Shown in pieces: positions 20,231 to 31,488 of a stretch of 62,237 bases of DNA. A program made the translations under genes and the position numbers. The notes under the pieces are model-generated. The model was not told where the DNA came from. It worked only from the letters and a program-made list of their open reading frames with translations, and searched no databases. Each line of letters opens with the position of its first letter. The stretch's first letter is position 1. Origin of the DNA: Rhypophila decipiens (taxonomy: Eukaryota; Ascomycota; Sordariomycetes; Sordariales; Naviculisporaceae); assembly GCA_033297075.1 (NCBI GenBank), contig MU858254.1, positions 1-62,237 of the forward strand, given 5' to 3'.

Positions 20231-23200
20231 ATGGAGTGGATTTCCGAGTCGGTTCCATTTCTTGCACGGCGTTTCGTATGTGGTGTTCCTCTCCTCGATG
20301 GACAGTCTAGACATCTAACCACGTTTTTCACTTGTAGAACCAATCCGATGATGGAAGAATCGGAGCTGCCCGTAATGGCTCTACGAACACGGGCACCTTG
20401 AGCACTTACGGCGTCGACAGCTCGGGTTCTTTGAAGGGTCTAGGAAGCACTTTTGTTCCAGTCTCGATCATTCTCGCCATCTGCCTGGCGATTTTCCTCG
20501 TCAATCGCCCAAAGCAACGGCGTGTCTATGCCCCTAGGACGATAGAGTCACTTCGCAGACCCGAGTAAGCGGCACCCTGTATGCACTGACACTGCTGGTG
20601 CACCTCGTTGCTAATATGATGCTGTAACTGTTTAGAAACACCAGTCCTCAGCTTCCCGACGGCTGGTTCAACTGGATCAGGCCTTTCTTTGCCATTGATC
20701 AACTCTACATTCTCAACAACTGCTCCCTCGATGGCTTCTTCTTCCTGCGTTACTTGCGTGTGCTCGCTATTATTTGTCTGGTCGGATGCTGCCTCACGTG
20801 GCCCATCATACTTCCCATCCATGGCACAGGCAAGATTGGCCTCAAAGGTTTGGATCAGATGACCATTGGCAATATCATGATCGCGAGTCGTTATTATGCC
20901 CACGTGGTCATTGCTTGGTGTTTCTTTGGTAAGTCGACCCAGCATCTTGTACGGCGTGTCCTAACCAACTGGCCAGGCTTCGTCCTCTTCATGATAACTC
21001 GCGAATGCATTTACTACATCAACCTACGGCAGGCCTATCTCCTGTCGCCAAACCACTCAAAACGACTGTCTTCGCGTACCGTCTTGTTCACATGCATCCC
21101 TCGCCCGTATCGTGACGAGGAGGTTCTTGGGAAGTTGTTTGGTGATTCCGCCAAGAATATCTGGCTTCTGAGGAACACCAACTATTTACGCGGTCTGGTC
21201 AACGACAGGGAGGAGGTAGCAGTTCGCCTGGAGCAAGCCGAGATCAAGCTGATTCGGAAAGCGAATGCTGCCCGTGACAGGGTCTTGAAGCGTAATCCGC
21301 CACCACCGCCGCCGCCGCCAACGCTCACTTCCAAGTCCTCGTCTGGCTCATCAACGTCTCCCCAGGACAGCCCCACAGATTCAGTTGCCCTAGACGCGGA
21401 AAAGGCCAAAAACGATGGCCAGATGCGGGTCACGGAGCAGCACATGGATAGCCCGAGAACTGAAGTCGCTGATGAGCACGAGTACGAGCACCCTTACGGA
21501 TTTGATCCTTCTTTGCCAGACGTCAGAGGCTCGGTAGCTGCCCAATGGCTACCCGCGAAGGCGAGACCGCACCACCGGCCCATTCAGAATTTCGGTCGCC
21601 GAGTCGATACCATCCGGTGGACCAGAGCTCGGTTGAAGGCTCTGAACAGGGACATTTGGAAGCTGCGCAAGAAGCATCGTGGAGGCGATGGGACTCCTCT
21701 GGACGCCGCCTTCATCGAGTTCGACTCGCAGACAAGTGCTCAGGTTGCTTTCCAGACGCTCGCCCACCACCAACCATTACACATGTCTCCGCGCTTCATA
21801 GGCATCCGCCCCGAAGAGGTGATATGGAGTTCATTGCGCATGAAATGGTGGGAGCGCATCATGCGGCGTTTCCTCATGTTTGGGGCTATTGCTTCGGGCA
21901 TCATATTCTGGTCCATTCCGGCGGCATTTATTGGGACTTTGTCCAACATCGACAGGCTGACGGATCTGCTCCCATTTCTTGGTTTTATAAACCTTCTCCC
22001 TGGGGCTATCTTGGGTGTCATCAAAGGCTTTTTGCCAGCTTTGGCATTGACATGGCTTATGGCGATTGTCCCCAAGATTCTACGAGGCAAGTTGACCATG
22101 TGCAGGCTGAAATTTTGGACTTCACTGTACTTGAAGGCTAACGATGATATAGGCTGCGCGAGAGTTGCCGGTGTCCCTTCACATGCTCATGTTGAGCTGT
22201 TCGTCCAAACTGCGTATTTCGCGTTTCAAGTAGTACAGGTGTTTCTCGTCACCACCCTTGTGAGAGCTGCGTCCGACTCGCTCCAGCAAGTGATCAAGGA
22301 CCCTTTGTCGATAAAGGAGCTTTTGTCTGCCAACCTCCCGACAGCATCCAACTTTTATCTGTCATACATATTGCTTCAGTGCATCGGCTCGGGAGCCCTA
22401 GAGCTCTTAAACATTGTGGATTTATGGAAGCATGCTGTTGTGACCAAATTCGCAACCGACCCACGGAAGCAGTTCCGCAGATGGGACAACCTCAAGAGGA
22501 TACACTGGGGTAGCGTATATCCCAAATTCACCAATCTTGCGGTTATAGGTTCGTCCATCCTCCGCCCTGGGCCGCGTCCCTTTGGTCTGGGTCTGTGTGA
22601 TGACACTGCTAACTCTAACATGAAAAACAGCCCTCAGTTACTCGTGCATCGCCCCTCTCATCCTCGTCTTCGCCGGGCTGGGCATGTGCTTCGTCTATGT
22701 TGTTTACCGATATAACCTCATCTATGTGTACGAGTCCGACTACGATACGCAGGGACTGTTCTATCCGACAGCACTGATGCAGCTGATGTGGGGCCTGTAT
22801 ATCGCCGAGGTCTGCATGATTGGCCTTTTTGCCCTCAAGAGCGGCTTTGGCCCGCTTCTCCTCATGGTTCTGTTCTTGGTCTTTTCGATACTGGTCCACA
22901 TCTCTCTGCATGAGGCTGTCACACCTCTGCTCTACAACCTTCCCCGAACGCTGGCCCGAGAAAAGGATGTGGGTCCCATCATCAAGCCTGAAGCCGGCGA
23001 CCAAGATCCGTCGGCGCCGAGACCTGACGACGCCGGGGGACTTGCGGCAGCCTACTACGACGAAGATGAGCATTTTGGGGACGAGCCTGAACCGCCGCCC
23101 CTCAATGAACTGGATACCGACATCCAGATGCGTGGCATTGAAGGCTCAAGTAGCCTGAAGTACATGTTCCTCGACTTGTCAAAGGGCCTGTTCAGAGCCA

Positions 23201-23604
23201 AGCTCAAGAACGACGTGAAAGATTCCGGCCTTACTCGCATCTTGACCCAAGTCAAGGTCTTCCTAACACCAGACCCTACCAAAAAGCATAATTTTATAAT
23301 ACGATGGTTCCATCCCGAGATATACCAGGACTTTCGAGCGCTTCAGTCGATCGTCAATCCCGGGCCCGAAGACGTGGAACTGCCTGATGACTACGCTCGG
23401 AAGGCGTATTGGCCACCGGAGATGTGGCGGCCAGCACCGAGGTTGTGGATACCCAAGGACGAGGCGCGGGTGAGCCGGCAAGAGGTGGCACACACCAAGG
23501 AGTCGGTCTTCATATCGGATCAGGGATGCTGGTTGCAAAAGAAGGGACGCGTGGCGTGCGATTGCGAGGTGTCGCCTTTGAAGGAGCCGAGGATATTATA
23601 CTAA
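20231..23604 (+). CDS. CSC1/OSCA-type channel (RSN1/PHM7 family, DUF221)
   Basis: Six exons (20231-20275, 20338-20564, 20636-20928, 20977-22086, 22153-22548, 22631-23604) give 1014 residues. The order is a short N-terminus, an early membrane helix (TFVPVSIILAICLAIFL), further N-terminal helices (RSN1_TM, PF13967) and a cytoplasmic PHM7_cyt domain. That domain carries FTCIP and AFIEFDSQTSAQVAFQTL, plus an inserted loop with eight prolines and acidic residues. The RSN1_7TM channel domain (PF02714) follows, with ARVAGVPSHAHVELFVQ at its heart, and then a C-terminal PHM7_ext domain (PF12621; WFHPEIYQDFRALQ). Relatives are osmotically or mechanically gated cation channels or lipid scramblases in the plasma membrane or ER. 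Intron 22087-22152 has a GC donor. The 48-base intron 3 and the 66-base intron 4 keep frame, so unspliced readthrough would not shift it. Confidence 0.92.
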
Positions 23605-23825
23605 TTCCTTGGACCTTTCGTTCTCGGGATATTCCAAGAGGCTGGTGTACAAATTCCCTTTTACGACATGTACATAGATGTAATCAGGCATTTAAATGCA
23701 GCAACAGAAACGTTCAACAAGGTGCCAGTGCCAGTGCTAGTTGCAGTTGGGATCCTTTCGCCACTGACTCCCTTACTTACCTGAGCCACCTCACCTCAAT
23801 AAAAAGCCCACCAGTCCAGATCCAT

Positions 23826-26211
23826 CTAGTCAAAATGAATCCGCCACAACTCCCGTCCCACCCCAGCGCGAAAGCCACTCCTAGTATGCAAGCCTGCCCA
23901 ATTGTCCCCGACCAACAAGTCGCCCTTTTCCCAACTATGCCAGTAACAATTCCTCCTGTCTCTAAGAGCTTCATCGAGCACTGCTCTGATGGCGACATCT
24001 TCTTCGGTGGAAACATGATCAATCTTGACGATGACAGGGTCGAACTCCGTCTTTTCAGTTCCCCAGTGCTCGTGGTATCGCAGGCAGGGGACGCCTGTTG
24101 TTGGATGAGGTTCGATTAACGGCATGGCGGTTACGTTTCGGGATGTGAATGCTTCTGTGCGGATTGACCATTTGAGGGTGGAGAGGATCTCTAGGTTTAG
24201 TGGATGATGGGACCGAGTGCCGCGGTTCGAAGACAAGGTTGAAAGGTTGCGCAGGATCAGAGAAGAGGGTGTGAATAGAGTGTATCCTGTTTCCTTGGGG
24301 GAGGGCGTCACTGCGGTGAAGAATTGGAACCTAAGTTTTATTCAGGCCCAATGTCAGCCTTCCGACCAAGAAACAATGAGTCAAGTAAAAGAGACATACC
24401 TAGGCGCATTCGGCCTCAAAACCTCAGTCCCATCCTCCAACTTGACCAAGTGCGTCTTGAAAACACCATCGTAATGGAATGGCATCCCCTCGGCAGAAAG
24501 TGCGGCCGTGTTATTCGGGTTCTTGACCAGATCCATGCCGAGTTCTTTAATCTCGAGAACCAAGCCCCATGTCCAAGGGATGGGTATGCCCAGTTCGTAC
24601 GCCTTCTTGACGTACAAATCCCGTCTATCTGTGAGCGAAAAGCCTCGCAAGATAACAGGGGAGTTCTGCTCTGCTAGCAAGCGAACCTTGGCAGCGTCAA
24701 CATCTTCGATGCAGAGCGTCTCTGGACCGTTGGCCGGACGAATCATGATGCCGCAGGGGTAAAGGTGCGAGATTGTGATTGCCACGCTAGGGGTCCAGTT
24801 CCAGAGGGGAGACTTTTCACGGTAGTGCAACGGCCGGCCTGTTGTAGAATCGGTGACGAGCTCGTACTTTGGATCGGCCTCAAAGTCGGACCGGTGGGCC
24901 GAGTGTATCGTGCCGTCTAGGTCAAAGGCAAGGGAGCAGTGCCAGGGTGTTGTGAAGTGCCCGGTCGTGGGTAACGTGCGGATGGAGATTTTGGTTCCGC
25001 TTGTTGATGGGTGGATGGATAGTCTGATGTGAGATTGTTCAAAGCGGGATTTCACGGCCTTGGAGAAGGCCTATCTGGGTATGTCAGTCTGGGCGGGGGG
25101 AAAAAAGAAGCTGAAGGCAAGTGTCACTTACGGCTCCTCGCTCGAGCATGGCCTTGGCGATACACTCGATGCCGCTCTTGTATTTGGACCGCGACCGGCC
25201 CTGGCCGATGAGATAGGTGTGTCGAAGGTCTGTCCTGAGGAATTTGAGGTATCCGCGGTAGGTCAGACAGGTGTCCTCGTTGTTGGAAATCTCATGGCCA
25301 GGGTTGAAGTCAGGGTCGCCGTAGGTGTTGAGCAGGGCCCGACGGAAGTTGGTGGCGTTGGCAACGTATACCATGTCGTCCATCTGAGTGGGAAGGTTTT
25401 CAAGGTGGACGAGGTCTTGCAGGCGAGAGAACTCAATGTGGCTGTATCCCTTCTCGAGAGCCAGCGCGCGCAGTGTCTCGCCATAGACCCACACATCCCT
25501 GTCCGGGACACCGAGCAGATCTGAAGACGAGGGTCAATACCGACGTCTATGGAATCGGGCATCAAGACTTCGGGGGCTTGGCTCACCGTTGTATACCAAT
25601 CCGTCAGAGACAATGACCAGTTTGGCACCTGGTTCGTAAATGTCCTCAATAGCCAGACAGATTCCATTTAGATGGGCCAAAGCAACCTCCTCGGCCGTGT
25701 CGGGAACCTTGCCAAGGACTTTATCGATAGCGTTGGGGGACTTGAAAGGAAACGCTGGCAGGCACATGCGGACGGGCTTGTGACAAAGGACAGTCTGGTA
25801 AATCATAGGCAGGAAAGTGTCATGGCTGGCAGGGCTTGTTGGTGAGGATGGCTGTCCGTCATCCTGTTCCTTTGTCTTGCCAAGGTCAAGCCTGTACCGA
25901 TCCAGCACGGCCAGGATGGCAACAGAGGTCTTGAGGGCAGTCTCATCCAGACAAATAGTAGAGCCATTCGAGGTCTCATGTAAAGGACTACTGGAAGCGA
26001 GTGGTGCTTGGGGAAGCGCGTCTCGAACTTGAAGGCTAAGCATGGCGCGAGAATGGTTGGCAATGATCTTGATGGTGGTACGGGAATCTGAGGTGACACT
26101 AGATAAGGAGAGATCTTCGCTGTCGGTCCCTGAAGATGGGGGAGTGGGCGTTTTAAATGCTTTGCTACTTCTGTCTGCGTCACTGGCCAGAACCTGAGCA
26201 TCCTTTACCAT
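23826..26211 (-). CDS. Isocyanide synthase fused to TauD-type dioxygenase
   Basis: Exons 26211-25587, 25520-25132, 25070-24400 and 24330-23826 give 729 residues; all three introns join in frame across conserved sequence. The N-terminal half is a Pyoverdine/dityrosine domain (PF05141, PvcA/DIT1). It shows VRMCLPAFPFKSPN at about residues 145-158, then PGAKLVIVSDGLVYN and DLLGVPDRDVWVYGE. The C-terminal half is a TauD/TfdA Fe(II)/2-oxoglutarate dioxygenase. It has the HYD metal pair at about 537-539, RFQFFTAVTPSPKETG, and the distal HTRSGF with RELWRIHFD near the end. In this family the synthase converts the amino group of an amino acid to an isonitrile, and the dioxygenase modifies or desaturates the product. 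Products are metal-chelating or antimicrobial isocyanides. It converges on the channel gene with 221 bases between stops. No tailoring enzyme is adjacent; a CFEM gene lies 1.0 kb away. Confidence 0.92.
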
Positions 26212-27247
26212 GCTCTCCTATCCCTGTCGTCCTGTCGCCCTGGGCCCTGCTCATTGGTCGAGGCCGTGACAGCCTCTAGACTTGGCAGGTATTGTACGTG
26301 TTACAAAAGGAAATGGAATCGGCGAATTTGTCCGGTGGTGTGGATGGCGGGCGCATTGGCGGAGGGTTTTGGTGTCGTACTTGGGCGCTGAATCCAAAAT
26401 CCAAGGCGGTCATTACCTCCTCATGCTGCTGTCCATTATCGCCCACTTTCCTAATCAATGTCACATCACAGCTCCATAGAACTACAAACAACGAATCGTA
26501 CCCTGTATCATCGGTCACGACCAACCTGCCCCCCAAATTTCAGTCACCCTTCACCTTATCAGTCCAATATTCACCTTTGCCCACCTTCACCGATGCCGGG
26601 TCTTCACCGTCCCGTTATTGTTCCTACTAGTGTGAAAAATGGTTCCCGACTATCACCCGCTAACATTTAGTGTCGCCTGCTTGCCTTGCTAATGCTTCTC
26701 GGCCATGCTAACCGACCCCGGCAAAGACAAGACCACATGGCACAATATAGTCTGGACAAGGGGTTAAGTGTCGAGAACTTGACAACTGCCCTTTCTCCCA
26801 CCTTTGCAAGGTTCTTCTCCCTCGTTACCTCCCCTGACCACCAGTCACAAGTAGGCCGTGTGTAGTTGCCAGTAAGCTATGTGCTTGGTATTTATTGACT
26901 TATTGACTGTCACTGATGACAGAGGAGAAATAGTTCCCAACAAGCCGGTGCCCCTACAATACGGATACATATTCAGCCCTTGGCAAATGAGTATTTCCTT
27001 TGTGCCGTACTCGACGCTATTGATCTCCGGCGGCCGACGCTAATACTACTAACAACGGTCTGCCACCTTTTCGGGACGGAGTAACCCGTTCAGGCTAATC
27101 AGTCTTGGAACGATCTCGATTAAGTATGCCGAGCGTGACTCTCCTCGCGAATTGAAGAATCCCTGTATCTCCGCGTATGCTTGCGACTTTTCCATCTCTA
27201 TCCAGTCGTCAATACCTATCCTTCTACCTGCTATTTGCCTCAATGAG
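26212..27247. other. Intergenic upstream of the isocyanide synthase gene
   Basis: This should hold the synthase promoter. I found no TTTGCTC-type copper-response element within it by eye, and no gene. A short minus-strand ORF at 27049-27243 has protein-like sequence but no supporting splice link. Confidence 0.35.
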
Positions 27248-27864
27248 CTAAGAGATTTCTAACATAATGATACCGTAATGCAGAGTTATCTCGATGGAAG
27301 TTGGGAGAGGGGCGCCACTAAGATACCAAAAAGAATATAGTCAGTTCACAAATGCTAGAACGGTAACTACAGCACGTCCACACCACATACAACGGACAGG
27401 GAATAAACGTACATGCTGGAGCAGATGTCGCCTGCGTTGCCAAGGAGTCCTACATGTTCATCAATCACGTCAGTAATGGAGGCCGGTCCAAGAGATAATT
27501 GATACAACTATCAGTAATGTGTTCCTGCCTTACCCCGAAAAATCCCAGCATCACATGCAGACGCCACACAGTTGGCGGCAACGGACACGAAAGCCGTATT
27601 ATGACATGCGCATTGTATTCCTGTCGGGACCAGCTTCCCGAAACAAGTGATTACGGCTGAGAGTTCCGAGGTGCATGTTGTCTTTGGTAGGCACGAACCC
27701 ATTGTTAGCTGTCGATAAATGTCCGTCACGGAACGGAAGAAAGTACTATCACTTACGATGCAGGGAGGGAGATTGGGGAGAACGGGCTTGTGCACTGTCT
27801 GCCACCAGGCAGTATCAAAGGTGTCACTTCGAGTCGCGAGCAATGGAGGTAGAGTGATGGACAT
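27248..27864 (-). CDS. CFEM-domain protein, small, start uncertain
   Basis: The model has four exons: 27864-27757, 27681-27534, 27449-27413 and 27317-27248. It sums to 363 bases (120 residues) with every junction in phase. The CFEM core (PF05730) runs from LPPCI across the first intron to TTCTSELSAVITC, then GIQCACHNTAF, AANCVASACD and DICSS. The PxCx3C opening, the C-x-C pair and the closing cysteines are in the right order. CFEM proteins sit on or outside the cell surface; some bind haem or iron, others aid adhesion or infection. From ATG 27864 no signal peptide is seen, so a further 5' exon is likely, perhaps in the 27900-28170 region where the frame stays open. There is no GPI signal at this stop; the end is provisional. 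Confidence 0.6.
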
Positions 27865-28883
27865 CGTGGTTGGCGATTTAGTCAAAACTAGGGATAAAAG
27901 GGAAGATGACCTTCGTTGTGGATTAAACACAAGATAGCAACCAGCGGACGCATCCTCGGTGGCGCCCAGTGTCAAGATATAAAGACTGATGCAGACAGTT
28001 AGGCTGCTCCTGGTCCTCAGAAGACCCTGACTCGAAGGTGGTCTATTGAAGGCGTAGACATATTCATCGCCAACGGCCCAGCGGGCGAGCACCCAAGGTC
28101 GAGCCTGCCGATTAGGGGGGGTCGTATTGATGTCGAAAAGAGACTCCGGATAGCTTCCGCGCCCAATCATACACCCGGGCTTGGATATACGCCTTTTGCC
28201 TTGCCCGCCTTCTCAATATAGGTCGCCATTCCCTCGGAATAATTAAACAAGAGATTGTGAGCCCTCCTTTAAGCTGACCAGTAACGAGACGGCCCTGCGT
28301 CCTTGCATGTGACGAAGTGATCAGAACAATCCCTGTTCCCGCAGGAGATGGCATATACCGGGATTTATATCTCGTGTAACCGGGTTATCTGGGAGCAACC
28401 CCTTTTCGAAGCCGTGGTGAGACTTTGCCCGCCCCATGAAACTTTATACTACGGCACAATGGTCTTCACATGACACAAGCTGGCCATTTTGTAGTGTGAT
28501 ATAGTATCTAATAGGCCCTTACTGGTTCCCCTTATCACGTACACATATATTAAGTTCATTTCTCCTGTCTTGGTTACCTGGTCGGGGCCATTTGGGGGCC
28601 GTATTCAGATTAGGCGACGCGGCAATTAATACCCCTTGTTCAGCCTACTCGGTAATTCTATCTTGGGGGTAATAACAAATATTAATCGTCACACCCTTAC
28701 ATTGAGTGCCATTGTCGGAATGAGTTTCGTATATTACTACTGTTGACAAGGAGGCTGTTTGTTGGTTCCTGCCTCTAGTGTCGCTTGTGGCTACCCTACG
28801 AACAAGCCCGTTTATAAAAATCACTACAAATGGTCAGACGACATGGAAATCCGTACTAATCACAGACAAATTGAACAACTCCA
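27865..28883. other. Intergenic between divergent CFEM and membrane-protein genes
   Basis: The left part may hold a missing first exon of the CFEM gene. The rest, especially 28450-28760, is AT-richer than its surroundings and shows no gene. Confidence 0.35.
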
Positions 28884-30588
28884 ATGTTTCCAAACCCGGT
28901 ACCGGCAGGCAAAAGAGGGGTGAGCTCGACGGTCGTGGGAAAGAGAGCATCTATACGCGGGTGTTACTCCCGTGAGTGGGTCAAGAATTTCCCATGGTCG
29001 GAAGCCGGAGTTGTCGTCCCCCACGCCATGCTGTACATAACACTGTCTTTGGTCATGATATTCAGGGTTGACGGCTACCTCACCGACGATGACGCCAAAA
29101 GTCACTTTATGAGCCAGGGCAGATTCAAACTCCAATCCAGCGATGTGATAACCCTGGTCGCTGTCGGCACCATGGTAACAGGCTGGGTAGCCGGGATGTG
29201 GTCCAGCAGTGTCGTGGCCAAAAGCGGCTACGTCATCTGGTTGAGCAACAAAGACGAGCAGGAGCAGGATCAGGGAATGAAAAGGACAATCGACAGGCTC
29301 CGGTGGACTATGGACAGACGGCTTCCCGTCAAGTTGGACCGAAGAGTGGACTACACCCTCATACGCATCTCCCTGCTCCTTGTATTCCCCGTCATATTCG
29401 CACCTCCCTTGCTACAGGGTTCTCTATCCTGGAAATCGTCGTCCGAAGCAGCTGGATTATCCCACGTTGGGTCAGGAAACCCCGGCGCCGTCTTTTGGAG
29501 GTGGAATTGGCCGGTGGCCAGGGACCCCGCTGATACTGTGTCCAACGACATGGACGTGTCCTGGGCTGCAGGTTGGCTGGCAGGTATCACCTGGGACAAC
29601 ATAACCCACGAAGGAACAAAAGCCGTACCAACCTGTCGGCACGTCATCTCCCACACCCAGTTCCCTATCGGCTCCAGGATCTTTAATACCATAATCCCCT
29701 GCATCACCGTCCACAGCATATCATGGCCCGACCCGGCCGCCACCAACACCACACCAGGTCACATCCCCCCAGATATCCGAAATGTACTAGACTATCCTGG
29801 CCTCGTCAGTGCCGCTAACCCTGATTCTGTGGGCCTCTTTGGCGATGCAGCCAGCATGGCGGTGTTCGACCCAACCAACAAGACCCTCCCAACGCCTCCC
29901 GTCCTAAACCACGACCCCCACGGCGATCCCAACCTGATCATAAGCAGCGATCCCATCTACCCAAGCCCCTTCCTCTGGTCAGGCGTAATGAACATCCTGG
30001 TCGTGCTCAACCGGACCCTCGTCTTCCCCCCATATGAGAACGAATTATTCGGACCCCTGAACGACACCCACAACAAGTTCATCATCCCAAGCGGCGGTAC
30101 CATAAGCTACACCACAGGCAAAGTATATCCAGAGAGATACACGGCCTACCACAGAATCAACTTTACCGCCGGTGTGATAAACGCCTCCTCGGCCACGTAC
30201 GTCCGGTCCACCGTCATCGAGGCAGACCCACACAATACCCCAACCGTCGCCCACCCTTGGGTCCGCGAGGCGCTCTGGTTGCTCTCGGACGTGATAAACA
30301 TCATGGCCAAGTTCAACTCTACATGGGCGATTCCCACGTGGGGTGATGTAGAGGGGTACGCGGCGACGGCTATACGGTTTGGGTACATGGCGGCATGGAC
30401 TAGCCTGCACAGGAAGTACGAGCCCGAATAGCACGACGCTGGTGGTGGAGGTGGTGGAGCCGAGATTGCAGGCCGTTGTTTCGCTGTGGAGGGTGCTCCT
30501 TTGGTTGGGCATTAATGTCTTGTTTTCGGCGAGCTGGGTGGTTTCGAGGGTTTTGACCGGACGGCATGAGGTTATTCGGGGGTGACTG
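28884..30588 (+). pseudogene. Fungal multi-pass membrane protein with C-terminal frameshift
   Basis: The long frame from ATG 28884 gives 515 residues to a TAG at 30429-30431. It has a first hydrophobic segment (HAMLYITLSLVMIF), a second (VITLVAVGTMVTGWVAGMW), a third (LIRISLLLVFPVIFAPPLL), and a large ectodomain rich in N-glycosylation sequons. Directly at the stop, another frame continues with NSTTLVVEVVEPRLQAV and then a last membrane helix (LLWLGINVLFSASWVV), ending at 30586-30588. Removing one C from the CCC at 30424-30426 would restore the join. The ectodomain-plus-final-helix layout is common in uncharacterised Sordariomycete membrane proteins. So the gene is either broken by a one-base insertion or misread at a C run. 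The function is unknown. Confidence 0.65.
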
Positions 30589-31488
30589 GGGTTGCCGATT
30601 TTGTGATGGAGTTGAAGGGGAAGGATGGCGAGGTTGGGCGAAGGGATGTGGTTGTTCTTCGGGAGAGACATACGATGTAGTGGTAATGATGGTCTCATAC
30701 AAACTTAATGCCAAAAATGAACAGATAGGTAATATCCGTAATTCATCGTCGTGTCGAATCTCAAAGACATGCTTATGTAAGCTCTTGAAGCCCAGAACCT
30801 CTTTGAAGCTAAATATCGCTTAACCCGCAAATATTTCAATAGATTATTATTAGAGCCCTTGGCATTTCAGCCCTGTGGACTTTTACCAGTTCAGAGCTCC
30901 AGGTATTTACTACACGTACTCCGTCCCGCACCGCCGGGGGCCAATGGAAAAGCATCACTGGTGACAAGGCAATTGTTCGCCTTCAATTGGCCATCAAGCT
31001 GCAGTGTGACGGCCAACCCAGAGACTCTTTACGTTTTGTAACGGTCAGAGACCCATCGTCGGCATCCAGGTCGGCATGTTCTCCGTGATGTCTTGGCATG
31101 CATGGTGGCTTCTGGCTGGGCTGGCTCAGAATGACAAGTCCAGTCAAGCTCTGCTCTGCTTTGGGCACCGCCACCACAAGTCATCTTCAGCCGCTGGCAA
31201 ATGACACCTGGACCGTCCCAAAGTGCCCACGACAGCGCTGTGAAACCCGAAGCTCTGCATACACCATCTCGACGCCAAGACCAGCCCCTGGGCCACGATG
31301 GCTTGCCATTGTTTGGCTGAGAGTGCTCGCAAGTTGTTTGGGCGTCGATCGTGGCGTTTCTCTGATGCTGCTGTTCTGGAATTAACAAAAGCCCACGCCC
31401 GCCAGTTTGGTCCCTGCAGTTTTTTTCTGTCGGTTCTCTTGTTTATTTTGTCCTCCAACCGTCTTCATCACCAATCATCACGGCTTTC
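30589..31488. other. Intergenic 0.9 kb, nothing recognised
   Basis: AT-rich at 30690-30860, then GC-richer and pyrimidine-rich toward the next start. No gene or RNA was found. Confidence 0.35.

Noticed and set aside
19612..20343. 243-codon frame on the minus strand upstream of the CSC1-type gene
   Set aside because: Low-quality composition with many Arg/Cys/Trp, no motif, no codon bias, and it overlaps the channel gene's first exon.
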